Notes: a model not told the origin generated them from the letters alone. A stretch of 62,276 bases of DNA from an uncultured Bacteroidales bacterium (GCA_903911085.1 CAIWCC010000212.1:1-62276), one strand, 5' to 3'. Shown: positions 11,232 through 22,158, numbered from the stretch's first letter. Numbers and translations: made by a program.

Positions 11232-12269
11232 TTACATCAAAATGATGTTCAATTTTTCACAGTCCTTATACATTTGTTCTGGCCAAATGCTCGACTGAAT
11301 TTCACCAATATGAGCTTTTCTTAAGAAGAACATGCATAAGCGTGATTGACCTATGCCACCGCCAATAGAGAGTGGTAAGGTGCCTTCAATCAGTCGTTTG
11401 TGAAAATACATTTCTGTGCGTTCCAACTTGCCTTCCATTTCTAACTGACGTAAAAGTGCTGTTTTGTCAACACGAATTCCCATTGAAGATACTTCGAATG
11501 CAATTTCCAAAACAGGATTCCACAAAAGAATATCGCCATTAAGACCAGCTAAACCATTTTCTGCAATTGTTGTCCAATCGTCATAATCAGGTGCGCGTCC
11601 ATCATGTTTTTGACCATCGCCAAGTGGACCACCAATTCCTATTACAAAAACAGCTTTATGAATTTTTGTAAATTCATTTTCTCGTTGTTTTGAAGTTAAA
11701 TTTGGATACATCTGACGAAGTTCTTCGGCGTGTATAAAAGTAATTTCGGGAGGCAAACATGGTTTAATATCTGGAAATGTTTCTGATACAAGAAATTCTG
11801 TTCCCAAAAAACTTTCGTAAATGCCACGAACAATAGTTTTTAAAAATTCAATATTTCGTTCTTCCGCAGACATTACTCGCTCCCAATCCCATTGGTCGAC
11901 ATATAATGAGTGCAAATTTCCTAATTCTTCATCTGCACGAATAGCGTTCATGTCTGTATAAATTCCATAACCATGTTCAACTCTATAAGCTGCTAATGTT
12001 AGGCGTTTCCATTTTGCCAATGAATGAACCACTTCTGCACGTGCATCGTTCATGTCTTTTATAGGAAAGTTTACTGCACGTTCTGTGCCATTTAAATCGT
12101 CGTTAATTCCTGTGCCACGAAGAACAAAAAGTGGTGCAGTTACTCTGCGTAAGCGTAATTCGGATGAAAGATTTGACTGAAAGAATTCTTTGATTTTTGT
12201 AATCCCAACTTCAGTTTGCTGCAAACTAAGAAGAGGTTTGTAATTTTTTGGTTTAAAAAGATAACTCAT
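11232..12269 (-). CDS. asnA: Aspartate-ammonia ligase (asparagine synthetase A)
   Basis: The 345-aa class II synthetase-like protein matches AsnA throughout: LQQTEVGITKIKEFFQ at the N-terminus, the aspartate/ATP site region GINDDLNGTERAV, SLYVDQWDWE, and the C-terminal LPLSIGGGIGQSRLCMF. It makes asparagine from aspartate, ammonia and ATP (giving AMP and pyrophosphate). A TATCTTTG box (complement of 12316-12323) sits about 47 bases upstream of the start, in line with a Bacteroidota -7 element. It is a single gene with its own terminator-like hairpin downstream. Confidence 0.95.
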   Translation of the reverse strand: MSYLFKPKNYKPLLSLQQTEVGITKIKEFFQSNLSSELRLRRVTAPLFVLRGTGINDDLNGTERAVNFPIKDMNDARAEVVHSLAKWKRLTLAAYRVEHGYGIYTDMNAIRADEELGNLHSLYVDQWDWERVMSAEERNIEFLKTIVRGIYESFLGTEFLVSETFPDIKPCLPPEITFIHAEELRQMYPNLTSKQRENEFTKIHKAVFVIGIGGPLGDGQKHDGRAPDYDDWTTIAENGLAGLNGDILLWNPVLEIAFEVSSMGIRVDKTALLRQLEMEGKLERTEMYFHKRLIEGTLPLSIGGGIGQSRLCMFFLRKAHIGEIQSSIWPEQMYKDCEKLNIILM

Positions 12270-12449
12270 TGTAATCGTTTTTATGTGTTTCTAGTAATTG
12301 TTTTAAATTTCGAAGCAAAGATAAGCAATATGTCATAAAAAAGCGAATGATTAGTGCAAAATAATTTTTTAATTATGAAATCGCTTTTTAATGAGTCCAA
12401 ACTATAAACATCTATAATTGAGAAAACTTCACAATTTGAATGAAATAGC

Positions 12450-12944
12450 TTATTTTCGCTCGTATGTTGAAAAAGAATATGGATATGGATTTTTTTCATC
12501 TGCTTCAAAGTCTTCTCTACTGACTTCTTTCCATTCATCAAAATTAATTTCAGGGAAAAATGTGTCCGCGTTGAAAGTTCCATGAACCCATGTAATATAC
12601 ATTGAATTAACTCTGTCTAATGTTTGTTTATAAATAGAGGTTCCACCAATGATAAATACTTGTTCTTCCTTTTCGCATAGGTAAAATACATCATCTAGTG
12701 AGTCAGCTTCGAAATATCCTTCATTTACACCTTCCGACATGATTGATGTCAAAACAATGTTTTTGCGATTTGGAAGTGGTCCATTGGGTAAACTTTCGAA
12801 CGTGCGTTTTCCCATTACAACTGTGTGGTTGGTAGTAAGTTGTCGAAACCTTTTTAAGTCTGCAGGCAAATGCCAAGGAAGTTTATTTAAGTTACCAATT
12901 GCATAATTATCGGAAACTGCGGCAATAATTGAAATTTTTGACAT
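12450..12944 (-). CDS. folA: Dihydrofolate reductase
   Basis: This is a standard DHFR of 164 aa: SIIAAVSDNYAIGNLNKLPWHLPADLKRF at the N-terminus (read in pieces), VVMGKRTFESLPNGPLPNR, and VFIIGGTSIYKQTL. It reduces dihydrofolate with NADPH. The frame extends to 12962, but the second Met at 12944 (MSKISIIAAVS) matches the family start, so I use it. It lies 239 bases downstream of thyA on the same strand, a sensible pair because thymidylate synthase generates the dihydrofolate that DHFR recycles. Confidence 0.95.
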   Translation of the reverse strand: MSKISIIAAVSDNYAIGNLNKLPWHLPADLKRFRQLTTNHTVVMGKRTFESLPNGPLPNRKNIVLTSIMSEGVNEGYFEADSLDDVFYLCEKEEQVFIIGGTSIYKQTLDRVNSMYITWVHGTFNADTFFPEINFDEWKEVSREDFEADEKNPYPYSFSTYERK

Positions 12945-13098
12945 AATACAAAATGTTAACAAATATGTGAATGACTACTGTACTGATTTATATCGCTTTA
13001 ACCATTTGTTGATAATAGAATTTGAGTCTTGTAAATGTTATTTTTATTTGAATAAATTCAAATTTTTCTTTCGGACGGAACGACAAAAATACAAAATA

Positions 13099-13128
13099 AA
13101 ATGGATAATCGAATTCGATTATCCATTT
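13099..13128 (-). terminator. Terminator after thyA
   Basis: This is a perfect 30-base palindrome. Its half is AAATGGATAATCGAA, and on the minus strand it is followed by TTATTTTG. It lies 55 bases past the thyA stop and before folA, so folA probably has its own promoter. Confidence 0.65.
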
Positions 13129-13182
13129 ATTACATATAAATTATATGCATCAATTTCTATGAAATGTAATGATATTTGTGTT

Positions 13183-13977
13183 TTAAATAGCCACAATACC
13201 CTTAATATGAGGATGAGGGTCGTAATTTACAAGTTCGAAATCAGTAAAATTAAAAGAGAAAATATCATTTACGTTTGGATTAATTAACATTGAAGGGAGC
13301 GGTCTAACTTCACGCGAAAGTTGAAGTTTAACTTGTTCTAAGTGGTTGGTATAAATATGAGCATCACCCAAAGTATGAACAAAATCACCAGCTTTGAGAC
13401 CTGTAACTTGTGCCATCATCTGAAGCAATAATGCATAAGAAGCTATATTAAAAGGTACACCCAAAAAAACATCTGCACTTCGTTGGTATAGTTGCAAACT
13501 TAATCGTCCGTCAGCCACATAAAATTGGAAAAATGCATGGCATGGTGGTAGATTCATGTTTGGAATATCAGCTACATTCCAGGCACTTACAATTATTCGA
13601 CGTGAGTCAGGATTATTGATTATGGTATTTACCACATCTGTGATTTGATCAATATGTCCGCCATTATAATTTGGCCAAGAGCGCCATTGATAACCATATA
13701 TATGTCCTAAATCGCCATTTTCGTCTGCCCATTCATTCCATATTCTAACACCATTTTCATTCAGGTATTTGACATTAGTGTCGCCATTCAAAAACCAAAG
13801 CAGTTCATGAATAATCGATTTTAAATGCAACTTTTTGGTTGTTAAACATGGAAATCCATTTTCTAAATTAAAACGCATCTGATGTCCAAAAATACTTATG
13901 GTACCAGTTCCTGTCCTATCTTCTTTCTGAACACCTTCGGTTAATATTCGCTCAAGTAAATCTTTATATTGTTTCAT
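13183..13977 (-). CDS. thyA: Thymidylate synthase
   Basis: The 264 residues have the length and all the landmarks of E. coli-type Thy[33 protein letters not shown], the active-site [12 protein letters not shown] with Cys146, and the C-terminal [10 protein letters not shown]. It methylates dUMP to dTMP using methylene-tetrahydrofolate. It lies 35 bases downstream of the PorE-like gene and upstream of folA. Confidence 0.97.
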   Translation of the reverse strand: MKQYKDLLERILTEGVQKEDRTGTGTISIFGHQMRFNLENGFPCLTTKKLHLKSIIHELLWFLNGDTNVKYLNENGVRIWNEWADENGDLGHIYGYQWRSWPNYNGGHIDQITDVVNTIINNPDSRRIIVSAWNVADIPNMNLPPCHAFFQFYVADGRLSLQLYQRSADVFLGVPFNIASYALLLQMMAQVTGLKAGDFVHTLGDAHIYTNHLEQVKLQLSREVRPLPSMLINPNVNDIFSFNFTDFELVNYDPHPHIKGIVAI

Positions 13978-14012
13978 TTTGTTTTTTCTTCACTAATCAC
14001 TAAAATGATAGT

Positions 14013-15995
14013 TTAATATAATTTGTAAGTTGTTTTTAGTACTTTGAATTCTGTTCGCCGATTCAGTTGATTCACTTTATCTTGCTGATCGGAGGTGAGT
14101 TTTTGCACAAATAATTCGTCCAAAATATCTCCATCTTTTAAGAAACTATATTTTTGAACTGTTATTGCATCAGCTACCACGGGTTTATCTTCACCATTTC
14201 CTTTGGCAGAAAGCCTTTCAGCAACTATTCCTTTGGAAATTAAATAATCTATTACCGATTTGGCGCGTTTCTCTGAAAGTGTTTTATTTGACGCGCTGTT
14301 ACCTATACAGTCGGTGTTAGAACTAATTTCAATTGTAATATTTGGATTGTCGTTCAGCAATTTTACTAATGATTGCAGGCCAGTTTCTGATGCTGACGTT
14401 AATTCCCATTTTCCAAATTCGTAGAATATATCGTCCATTTGCACGGGTTTGGAGATACTTGAAAGATTAAAATCAATTACAAAAGCTTTACTACCATTAA
14501 GTCCCCTTGTAGTGAAACTGTTTTTTTGATTCAAATAGCCTCTAGCCGAAGCCATCATAACACAATCCAAATCTTTATCTAATTTGATGCGATAAGTTCC
14601 ATCCTTTTTGGCTTGTGCTTTGATGTTTAAACCAGTATTTGAAATCAAACGAACATTAGCATCTGGAATTGCGTTGCCTTTTTCATCTACGATTTTTCCA
14701 TCTAAAACGTATACCAATTCAGGTAGCTCGAAACTCCAAATTGCGTCATATCCTTTTGGTTCATTTCTGTTTGACGAAAAATATCCATTCTCACTTTTTC
14801 CAGCAAAAGTAATTCCAAAATCATCAGCATTTGAGTTTATCGTGTTGCCCATGTTTTCTACAGTCCATGTTCCATCTTTTTTAGGTGTTGCTTTAAATAT
14901 ATCAAGTCCACCAAAGCCAGGTTGTCCATTGGATGAAAAATATAATGTGCCATCGGCGCGAACTGTAGGAAACATTTCATCGCCTGGAGTGTTAATTTGA
15001 CTCCCCAGATTTTCTATGAACTTGCACTCTCCACTTTCTAATTTCCCCCTCCAAATATCTTTGCCACCAAGTCCTTTTTTTGAGTCTGAGACAAAATAAA
15101 ATGTTGAACCATCGGCCGAAATTGCAGGATGTGCAACAGAGATTGAACTGTCGGCAAATATTTTTAATATCTGTGGTTGACTCCAAGTACCACCAGCTCT
15201 ATTTGAAGAGAGTATTTCGGTGCCTTTTTTTGAGTTTTCTGCATTTTGAGCTATAGTAAAATACATTATTTTTCCATCTTCAGTCAACGAACAAACACCC
15301 TCATCTTTCACAGTATTTACATCACCTTCTACCAATGTTGGACTCTCCCATTTACCAGTAGCATTTTTTCTGCTCGAAAATAAATTATTGTTAGGTTGTC
15401 CTAAAATTGAATTGTTTTTTTGCACAACTTTTTTATTCGTCTGTCGTGAAGAAGTGAATATTAAAAAATCGTAGCTTGTTCCCAAAAATGCTGGACAAAA
15501 GCTAGAAGACCGTGCTGCATTAAATTCTTTGGAGCGTTTCACTATATAACGGCTAGGTGTTTTTTTCCATTCAGCTACCATTTTTGCCGATAAAATTCCG
15601 TTTTTTGCTATTATATTTGTTGAATCCTTTTGTAAATAAATGGAGTAATTCTTTGCAGCTTCTGCATATTTCCCGTTTTGCTGCAAAGTTTGAGCATAGC
15701 GTAGGTAAACAATTGAATCTGGATATAAATTTCTGATTGAATTATTGTATGATTGCTCAGCACGATTCTGATTACTAAGTCGATAGCACTCGGCTTGACG
15801 AAAAGCTATTTGTGCCCGTAATGGTTTGTTTTTAAAACTAATTCTTGGAAAGATATTTTTGTATAAATTGCCAGCATCATAATATTCACCTATTTCAAAT
15901 CGTTTATCTGCTTTTTTGATGCTATTTTTAACACTGCAAGCCTGAAATAATACAACAAGTAGAAGTATGAAAAATGATATCTGTATTTGCCGCAT
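14013..15995 (-). CDS. porE: OmpA-family lipoprotein with TPR, PD40 propeller and CRD domains; PorE candidate of type IX secretion
   Basis: The 660-aa lipoprotein (lipobox LFQAC, Cys20) has four parts in order. TPR-like helices occupy about 30-150 (YYDAGNLYKNIFP, GKYAEAAKNYSIYL). PD40/WD40-like propeller blades cover about 160-425 (TEDGKIMYFTIAQ, SADGSTFYFVSDS, RADGTLYFSSNGQPGFGG). A carboxypeptidase-regulatory-like domain lies at about 430-510 (VDEKGNAIPDANVRLIS). The C-terminus is a peptidoglycan-binding OmpA domain (EISSNTDCIGNSASNKTLSE, KRAKSVIDYLISKG). This is the architecture described for PorE of Porphyromonas, a peptidoglycan-bound component of the type IX secretion system. Other OmpA/PD40 proteins share parts of this layout, so the porE symbol is a candidate assignment. 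Confidence 0.7.
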   Translation of the reverse strand: MRQIQISFFILLLVVLFQACSVKNSIKKADKRFEIGEYYDAGNLYKNIFPRISFKNKPLRAQIAFRQAECYRLSNQNRAEQSYNNSIRNLYPDSIVYLRYAQTLQQNGKYAEAAKNYSIYLQKDSTNIIAKNGILSAKMVAEWKKTPSRYIVKRSKEFNAARSSSFCPAFLGTSYDFLIFTSSRQTNKKVVQKNNSILGQPNNNLFSSRKNATGKWESPTLVEGDVNTVKDEGVCSLTEDGKIMYFTIAQNAENSKKGTEILSSNRAGGTWSQPQILKIFADSSISVAHPAISADGSTFYFVSDSKKGLGGKDIWRGKLESGECKFIENLGSQINTPGDEMFPTVRADGTLYFSSNGQPGFGGLDIFKATPKKDGTWTVENMGNTINSNADDFGITFAGKSENGYFSSNRNEPKGYDAIWSFELPELVYVLDGKIVDEKGNAIPDANVRLISNTGLNIKAQAKKDGTYRIKLDKDLDCVMMASARGYLNQKNSFTTRGLNGSKAFVIDFNLSSISKPVQMDDIFYEFGKWELTSASETGLQSLVKLLNDNPNITIEISSNTDCIGNSASNKTLSEKRAKSVIDYLISKGIVAERLSAKGNGEDKPVVADAITVQKYSFLKDGDILDELFVQKLTSDQQDKVNQLNRRTEFKVLKTTYKLY

Positions 15996-16394
15996 AAGAA
16001 AGAATTTTGTTTTTCGTAAATGGTTAAAGCATTTGCTGTTAATAGTTTGAAAAATATTTAGTTGTGTTTTTACAGATTAAGAACAGTATTCTATCTGTCA
16101 ATGAATTCAAAATTCTTTTTGCAAATTTGTATTGATATGTTAAACTCATTTTCATTCATATTATTGCTTTTTATTCAAATAAATCCATATTAATTGCAAA
16201 GATAATTACTTTTTATGAATATTCTTGTTTTTTCGTTTATGATGATTGTTGGGACTCAATAAGTCATAATATATAATGATTTGCCCTATAATTTATATTA
16301 TATTTGATTTAAGAAGTTAATAAACAGCAGTATATGTTGTTTTTGTATTTATAGTTTGTTTAAAAGTCTAAGCTGCTGAGTTTTGGTAAATACT
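15996..16394. other. Intergenic region upstream of the porE-like gene
   Basis: Here are 399 very AT-rich bases between the porE-like start and the terminator of the histone-like gene. No coding frame, repeat or structured element was recognised. It presumably holds the porE-like promoter. Confidence 0.5.
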
Positions 16395-16426
16395 GAAAAA
16401 GCTCTCCTCGTTAAGAGGAAAGCTTT
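16395..16426 (-). terminator. Terminator of the histone H1-like gene
   Basis: AAAGCTCTCCTC and GAGGAAAGCTTT form a 12-bp stem with one mismatch around a short GTTAA loop. On the minus strand it ends in GCTTTTTC. It lies just beyond the stop of the histone-like gene. Confidence 0.75.
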
Positions 16427-16447
16427 GTTCGTTGAGAAGAAAAAATA

Positions 16448-16624
16448 TTATTTTTTTGATTCTTCTACTGATACTTTTCTGAATTCTTTTAATAATTTTT
16501 CTAAATCCAGTGAACTTTTGCGTGCACGGGTACCAGCAGCTTTGTTGGATTTAACGATTTGCAAATTTGCATCAGTTGCAAATGCTTCGAATTCGGCTTT
16601 GATTTTGTTTACTAATTCTTCCAT
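16448..16624 (-). CDS. Histone H1-like small DNA-binding protein
   Basis: This short gene encodes 58 residues starting MEELVNKIKAEFEAFATDAN, then a basic centre KSNKAAGTRARKSSLDLEK and the end SVEESKK. This is the Bacteroidota histone H1-like (Hc1-like) nucleoid protein, which binds DNA non-specifically through its Lys/Arg-rich part. Start and stop are unambiguous: the ATG follows an A-rich leader, and a TACATTTG box (complement of 16685-16692) lies 60-68 bases upstream, fitting a -7 element. It has its own strong terminator, suggesting a monocistronic, well-expressed gene. Confidence 0.88.
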   Translation of the reverse strand: MEELVNKIKAEFEAFATDANLQIVKSNKAAGTRARKSSLDLEKLLKEFRKVSVEESKK

Positions 16625-17625
16625 TTTTTAATAATGTTTAGTTTTTAAAATTGAATGTAAATACCACAATTGTGATATTTGATGCAAATGTAGTAATTTA
16701 ATTTTAAAAACTATCATGCTCAAATTTTTGAAATTTTTGGTAATTCTTTATTTTAGTTCTCTTAGTTATGATTGTATTGAATGATAGTTGTTAATTATTA
16801 TTTTCTGACAACGATATTTTAAAATGTAAAATTCATTTTTTTTATACTTTTGATTTCTGATATGATATTTTTTGATTATATATTTTGTTATTGTAAAATG
16901 ACTTATGGTTATATGTGTAATGTTACTAGTTGCTTGTTATTCAGGTGTTTATTTTAGAAATAATTTGTTGATTGATGAATATTATTTTTTTTTGATTAGA
17001 AGTATGTAATTTTGGGGTACTTTTTATTCAATTAATGTACGCATGCCTAATATTAAATTTTAGATGAAACCAATTATTTCGTTTTGATTAGTTAATGCAT
17101 AATATCACATATTTTTTCATTAAACCTCCATTAATTATGACTTGATAAATTGATGTCGTTAAATATTTTTAAATATATTCTCAGATTTAATGTGTCAATT
17201 ATTCGATAAACTTCAACATTTTTGGCCTTCAATTTATCATTATAGAAAAATTTACAGTTGATTTTACACCTAAGGACAAAATCATATTTGTATTTTTAAT
17301 GCTAAATAAGCCTTCTGATTTTTCGTGTTGAGGCAATAACTCGATTAGATTTATTTTGCGATTTATTCATGTTGCAAATTTCCAAAATTTGACTCTGTTT
17401 TGATATATTCTGCATTGATAACACAAATACTCTTTAAATCACGTTGTTGTTAAATGAATGATTTATCTGACTATGTTTTGATTGGAAATCACTTTTTGCT
17501 GAAACAAATCAGATCAACAGCTAAAAGAAAATATAAGCTGACATTGCTCATTAAACTATTTCAAAATAATGCAGTCAAATAAGTTCAATTTAAAATATTA
17601 TCCAACAATTTTAAAAATTACATTT
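16625..17625. other. Long non-coding AT-rich gap
   Basis: About 1 kb lies between the divergent histone-like and Spy-like genes with no supportable ORF on either strand. Only the TACATTTG -7-like box for the histone gene near 16685 is recognisable. The rest is low-complexity A/T with no convincing tRNA, repeat or stem-rich RNA, though a small RNA cannot be excluded by eye. Confidence 0.5.
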
Positions 17626-18021
17626 ATGAAAAAGTATGCAATTGTATTGTTCTCAGCGTTATTCGTGTTTGCTTTAGCAACTAATGCTCAAGATAAACCA
17701 GCCGAAAAAAGAGGAAAAGGACCTACTATCGAAGAACGTGTAGCGAAAATGGCTACAGATTTAGGTTTGACAGATGAAGTAAAAGCTAGTGTGAAAACAT
17801 TAATGGAAAAACAAGATGTTGAAAGGAAGAAATTTATGACTGACAATGACAAAGAAAGCCCAGATTTTAGAACTAAAATGAAAGAGTTTTCAAAAGCACA
17901 AGGTGCTGAATTAAAAGCTGTTATTGGGGATGAGAAATTTAAAAAATTACAAGAACTTAGAGCAGCTCAAAGACAGTCGGAGCAAAAACCTAGTCAAAAG
18001 CCAGAACAAAAACCAGAATGA
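17626..18021 (+). CDS. Small exported helical protein, Spy/CpxP (LTxxQ)-like
   Basis: The 131-aa product has a clear signal peptide (MKKYAIVLFSALFVFALATN, cleavage after AQ). The body is highly charged and helical, with RVAKMATDLGLTDEVKASVK, EKQDVERKKFM and IGDEKFKKLQELRAA. Layout and size resemble Spy/CpxP-type periplasmic chaperones with the LTxxQ-like phrase degenerated to 'LGLTDE'. The tail is a Q/K/P/E-rich repeat (QKPSQKPEQKPE). An upstream in-frame ATG at 17569 would precede the signal peptide with 19 non-signal residues, so I chose 17626. Function is inferred only. Confidence 0.6.
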   Translation: MKKYAIVLFSALFVFALATNAQDKPAEKRGKGPTIEERVAKMATDLGLTDEVKASVKTLMEKQDVERKKFMTDNDKESPDFRTKMKEFSKAQGAELKAVIGDEKFKKLQELRAAQRQSEQKPSQKPEQKPE

Positions 18022-18042
18022 TTTTTCGCTTTAGCTAAAGTT

Positions 18043-18084
18043 AAACAGTGCAAGTAATGGAAACTTATTTGCACTGTTTTTTTT
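18043..18084 (+). terminator. Terminator after the Spy-like gene
   Basis: AAACAGTGCAAG pairs with TTGCACTGTTT, followed by an uninterrupted T run (18076-18084), 22 bases past the stop codon. This is a strong intrinsic terminator. Confidence 0.85.
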
Positions 18085-18115
18085 GAAGAAGGGCAATTCT
18101 GTTAATATGCAAAAA

Positions 18116-18156
18116 AAAACCGTCTGAAATTATTAATTTGCTGGCGGTTTTTTTTA
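18116..18156 (-). terminator. Terminator after degP (bidirectional)
   Basis: AAAACCGTC pairs with GGCGGTTTT (one wobble). A-run and T-run flanks on both sides mean that it can work in either direction. It lies just downstream of the degP/htrA stop codon on the minus strand. Confidence 0.7.
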
Positions 18157-18178
18157 TTATCAAAGTGTTTCCCCAAAT

Positions 18179-19690
18179 TTATTCAGCCAAATTTACAGCA
18201 TAATAAATCACTTTACCATTAGGATATGCACCTGCTATAAAGAGTACTTTTTCTTGAGAACCATTATTTATAGCTGCATCGTAGGCAGTTTGTACATCCT
18301 CGGAACTTCTAACAGGCTGATTGTTTATCTTAAGGATAATAAACCCGGGTTTAATTCCAGCATCGGCAAATTTACCCTTCGAAAGTGATTTTATTTCAAT
18401 ACCATATTCTAAATTTAATTGCTGACGAGTTTTATCAGACATTTCTTTGAACGTAGCGCCCAGAACTTCATCACTAGTTTGTGCCGAAACAACTCCAGTT
18501 GTACCTTGGCGATTTTTAAGTTCTACTTTTAATTTTAATACCGATTTTTCGCGCAATACATCAATTGTAATTTTGTCAGATGGACGATACCTACCAACTT
18601 GTTCTTGCAATTCAGCTACCGATTTCACAGCTACACCATTCACATTTGTTATGATATCTCCTTCTTTTACACCTGCTGCTTTGGCAGCGCTATTGTCTAC
18701 AACTTTTCCAACATAAGCGCCTTCCAATGTTTTTAGGTTCTTTTCTTTTGCCAATTTGTCATTAATATCGCTAATTTCGACACCTAAAACTGCTCGTTGA
18801 ACAACACCAAATTGTTTTATATCGGCAACAGCTTTTTGAACAATGCTCACTGGTATTGCAAATGAATAACCAGAGTAAGTTCCTGTTTGTGACGCAATGG
18901 CAGTGTTGATGCCAACCAACTCGCCATGTGTATTCACCAATGCACCACCACTATTTCCCGGATTTACTGCGGCATCAGTTTGAATAAACGATTCAATTTT
19001 CATTTGCGAATTTATTATACCTATATTTCTGGCTTTGGCACTAACAATACCTGCTGTAACTGTAGATGTTAGATTAAACGGATTGCCAACAGCCAGCACC
19101 CATTCACCCACTTTCAGGTCATCGGAATTACCAAAAACAATTACTGGCAAATTTTCAGCTTCAATTTTTATCAACGCAATATCTGTGTTTGGGTCATTGC
19201 CAATCAACTTGGCTTTGAATGTACGTTTGTCATTTAAAGTTACTTCAATTTCTGATGACTTTTCTACCACATGATTATTGGTGACAATATAACCGTCAGC
19301 ACTAATAATTACTCCCGAACCAGCTCCTTCTTGCATTGGGGTTTCTCTAGGTTGCTGTTGCTGTCTTTGCTGTGGACCAAAAAAATACTCAAAAATTTGA
19401 TCGTTTGGAAAACCTCCAAATTGCTGTTGCTGAGCTATTGGGGTTTTTACTTTTACGTGAACCACTGCATGAACCGAAAGTTCAGCTGCTACTGTAAAAT
19501 CAGTTTCCATGGCTTTTGTTGCACTTGCAAATTTTGCATAATTGGCGGGAATTTGCGATCCTAATTGTTCTTCTTTACCGTTGGGCTTGGTTAATAAATT
19601 TGTGGTTAAATTTGTTGCCACACTTACTAATACTACTAACCCAAAAAAGCCAAGCATTTTCATTCTTTTTGATACATTCATCATTTTCAT
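18179..19690 (-). CDS. degP: Do-family periplasmic serine protease/chaperone (DegP/HtrA)
   Basis: The 503-residue protein has an N-terminal signal/anchor segment (about 11-30), a trypsin-like domain with triad H140 (TNNHVV), D170 (NTDIALIK) and S247 (GNSGGA), and two PDZ domains at about 290-390 and 400-500. DegP degrades or refolds misfolded envelope proteins. A Gln-rich stretch at 87-114 (QQQQFGG, QQRQQQQP) lies in the LA-loop region, which regulates oligomers in E. coli DegP. Several in-frame ATGs lie at the start (19690, 19684, 19681) and the exact one is uncertain. It is monocistronic with its own terminator. The symbol could equally be htrA or degQ. Confidence 0.92.
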   Translation of the reverse strand: MKMMNVSKRMKMLGFFGLVVLVSVATNLTTNLLTKPNGKEEQLGSQIPANYAKFASATKAMETDFTVAAELSVHAVVHVKVKTPIAQQQQFGGFPNDQIFEYFFGPQQRQQQQPRETPMQEGAGSGVIISADGYIVTNNHVVEKSSEIEVTLNDKRTFKAKLIGNDPNTDIALIKIEAENLPVIVFGNSDDLKVGEWVLAVGNPFNLTSTVTAGIVSAKARNIGIINSQMKIESFIQTDAAVNPGNSGGALVNTHGELVGINTAIASQTGTYSGYSFAIPVSIVQKAVADIKQFGVVQRAVLGVEISDINDKLAKEKNLKTLEGAYVGKVVDNSAAKAAGVKEGDIITNVNGVAVKSVAELQEQVGRYRPSDKITIDVLREKSVLKLKVELKNRQGTTGVVSAQTSDEVLGATFKEMSDKTRQQLNLEYGIEIKSLSKGKFADAGIKPGFIILKINNQPVRSSEDVQTAYDAAINNGSQEKVLFIAGAYPNGKVIYYAVNLAE

Positions 19691-19892
19691 TTTTTTTTTG
19701 ATAATTTAGAGTTGATAATAATAAATATTTAAATAGATTAATCAATATTTTTGATTGAAAATTTCAATGCGAAAATAATCAAATCTTGTTCCAATATTTC
19801 TTTGAAAGTGGCAAATTTGAAATTAATTAACGACTAGATTTTGGCTCTTAACGCGTATTAACGGCAACGGATTTATTTGCAAAAAAACGCAA

Positions 19893-19924
19893 TAAAAAAG
19901 CCACCTGTTTTGTCAGATGGCTTA
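19893..19924 (-). terminator. Enolase terminator
   Basis: AAGCCACCTG and CAGATGGCTT form the stem around a TTTTGT loop. On the minus strand it is followed by a T run (TTTTTTATTG). It lies 31 bases past the eno stop. Confidence 0.8.
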
Positions 19925-19955
19925 ATTTTAGTAAATGTTTGCTGATTTGTTAGTC

Positions 19956-21272
<1,317 letters not shown>

Positions 21273-21330
21273 TTATATCAACTATAAACGTTTGACTAAA
21301 AAAAATGTTCGGAAAAGAAAATCTCAGATG

Positions 21331-21360
21331 TTGATTATTCCCAATTAAATCATACTTTTG
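21331..21360 (+). promoter_or_regulatory. Bacteroidota-type promoter for the DUF4197 gene
   Basis: TTG at 21331-21333, 19 bases, then TACTTTTG at 21353-21360. This is an exact fit to the Bacteroidota primary-sigma consensus (TTG-N19-TAnnTTTG), 37 bases before the ATG at 21397. Confidence 0.75.
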
Positions 21361-21396
21361 TGAGCCAATATTAAATTACAGTCTAAAATAAGTAAA

Positions 21397-22158
21397 ATGA
21401 AAAAAGTAGTATTTGTTATTGTATTGAGTTTTTTATTTACATCTTGTGCTGAATTATTACAAGTTGCAAATACGTTAAACACTTCAAGTACTGGATTGCC
21501 AGTAAGTAATGCGGAAAATATTTCCGGGCTTAAAAGTTCATTGAATATTGGTATTGAAAAGGCCGTCGGAAATTTAGGAATTCAGGATGGTTTTTATAAA
21601 GATGCTGCTTTAAAATTATTATTACCACCCGAAGCAAAATCCATTATTGATAATGCTAAATTAATTCCTGGTGGACAAGCACTGGTTGATAAAGCCATTA
21701 TATCTCTTAATAGATCGGCTGAAGATGCTGTAAAAGAAGCTGCTCCAATATTTAAGACAGCTATAACTAGTATGAGTATTTCTGATGCGGTAGGAATCTT
21801 ATTTGGCAAGAATAATGCTGCAACAGAATATTTACGCAGCACCACTTACTCGCAATTAAAAGCTGCATTTGCACCAAAAGTAAAAGCTTCTTTGGGCAAA
21901 CCATTGGTTGCAAATGTTTCTACAACTGACACTTGGAATACATTGAGCTCAGGCTTTAATTCGGTAGCTAAAACTCCTGTGGGAATGGTTGCAGGACTAA
22001 GACCTATAAGTGTGAATATTGAGAATTATGTTACCGAAAAAGCACTTGATGCTTTATTTGTGAAAGTGGCTGAGGAGGAAAAATCTATTCGAACCAATCC
22101 AATTGCTAGGGTAAATGCTTTATTGAAAAGAGTTTTTGGACAATTGGACAAAAAGTAG
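21397..22158 (+). CDS. DUF4197 lipoprotein
   Basis: The 253-aa product has a lipobox LFTSC with Cys17. The rest fits DUF4197: KSSLNIGIEKAVGNLG, AALKLLLPPEAKSI, SISDAVGILFGKNNAATEYL, and a C-terminal ENYVTEKALDALFVKVAEEE. The family is widespread in Gram-negatives and has no established function. Lipidation suggests an outer-membrane or periplasmic location. It has a textbook promoter directly upstream and appears monocistronic. Confidence 0.85.
   Translation: MKKVVFVIVLSFLFTSCAELLQVANTLNTSSTGLPVSNAENISGLKSSLNIGIEKAVGNLGIQDGFYKDAALKLLLPPEAKSIIDNAKLIPGGQALVDKAIISLNRSAEDAVKEAAPIFKTAITSMSISDAVGILFGKNNAATEYLRSTTYSQLKAAFAPKVKASLGKPLVANVSTTDTWNTLSSGFNSVAKTPVGMVAGLRPISVNIENYVTEKALDALFVKVAEEEKSIRTNPIARVNALLKRVFGQLDKK

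Noticed and set aside
12281-12583. Minus-strand ORF of 100 codons overlapping folA in another frame
   Set aside because: It overlaps the clear DHFR gene and runs into the gap; it has no family resemblance and low-complexity composition. Shadow frame.
16625-17625. tRNA, tmRNA or RNase P RNA in the long non-coding gap
   Set aside because: No T-loop-like GTTCGAnnC or other conserved RNA motif and no sustained GC-rich stems were found on either strand.
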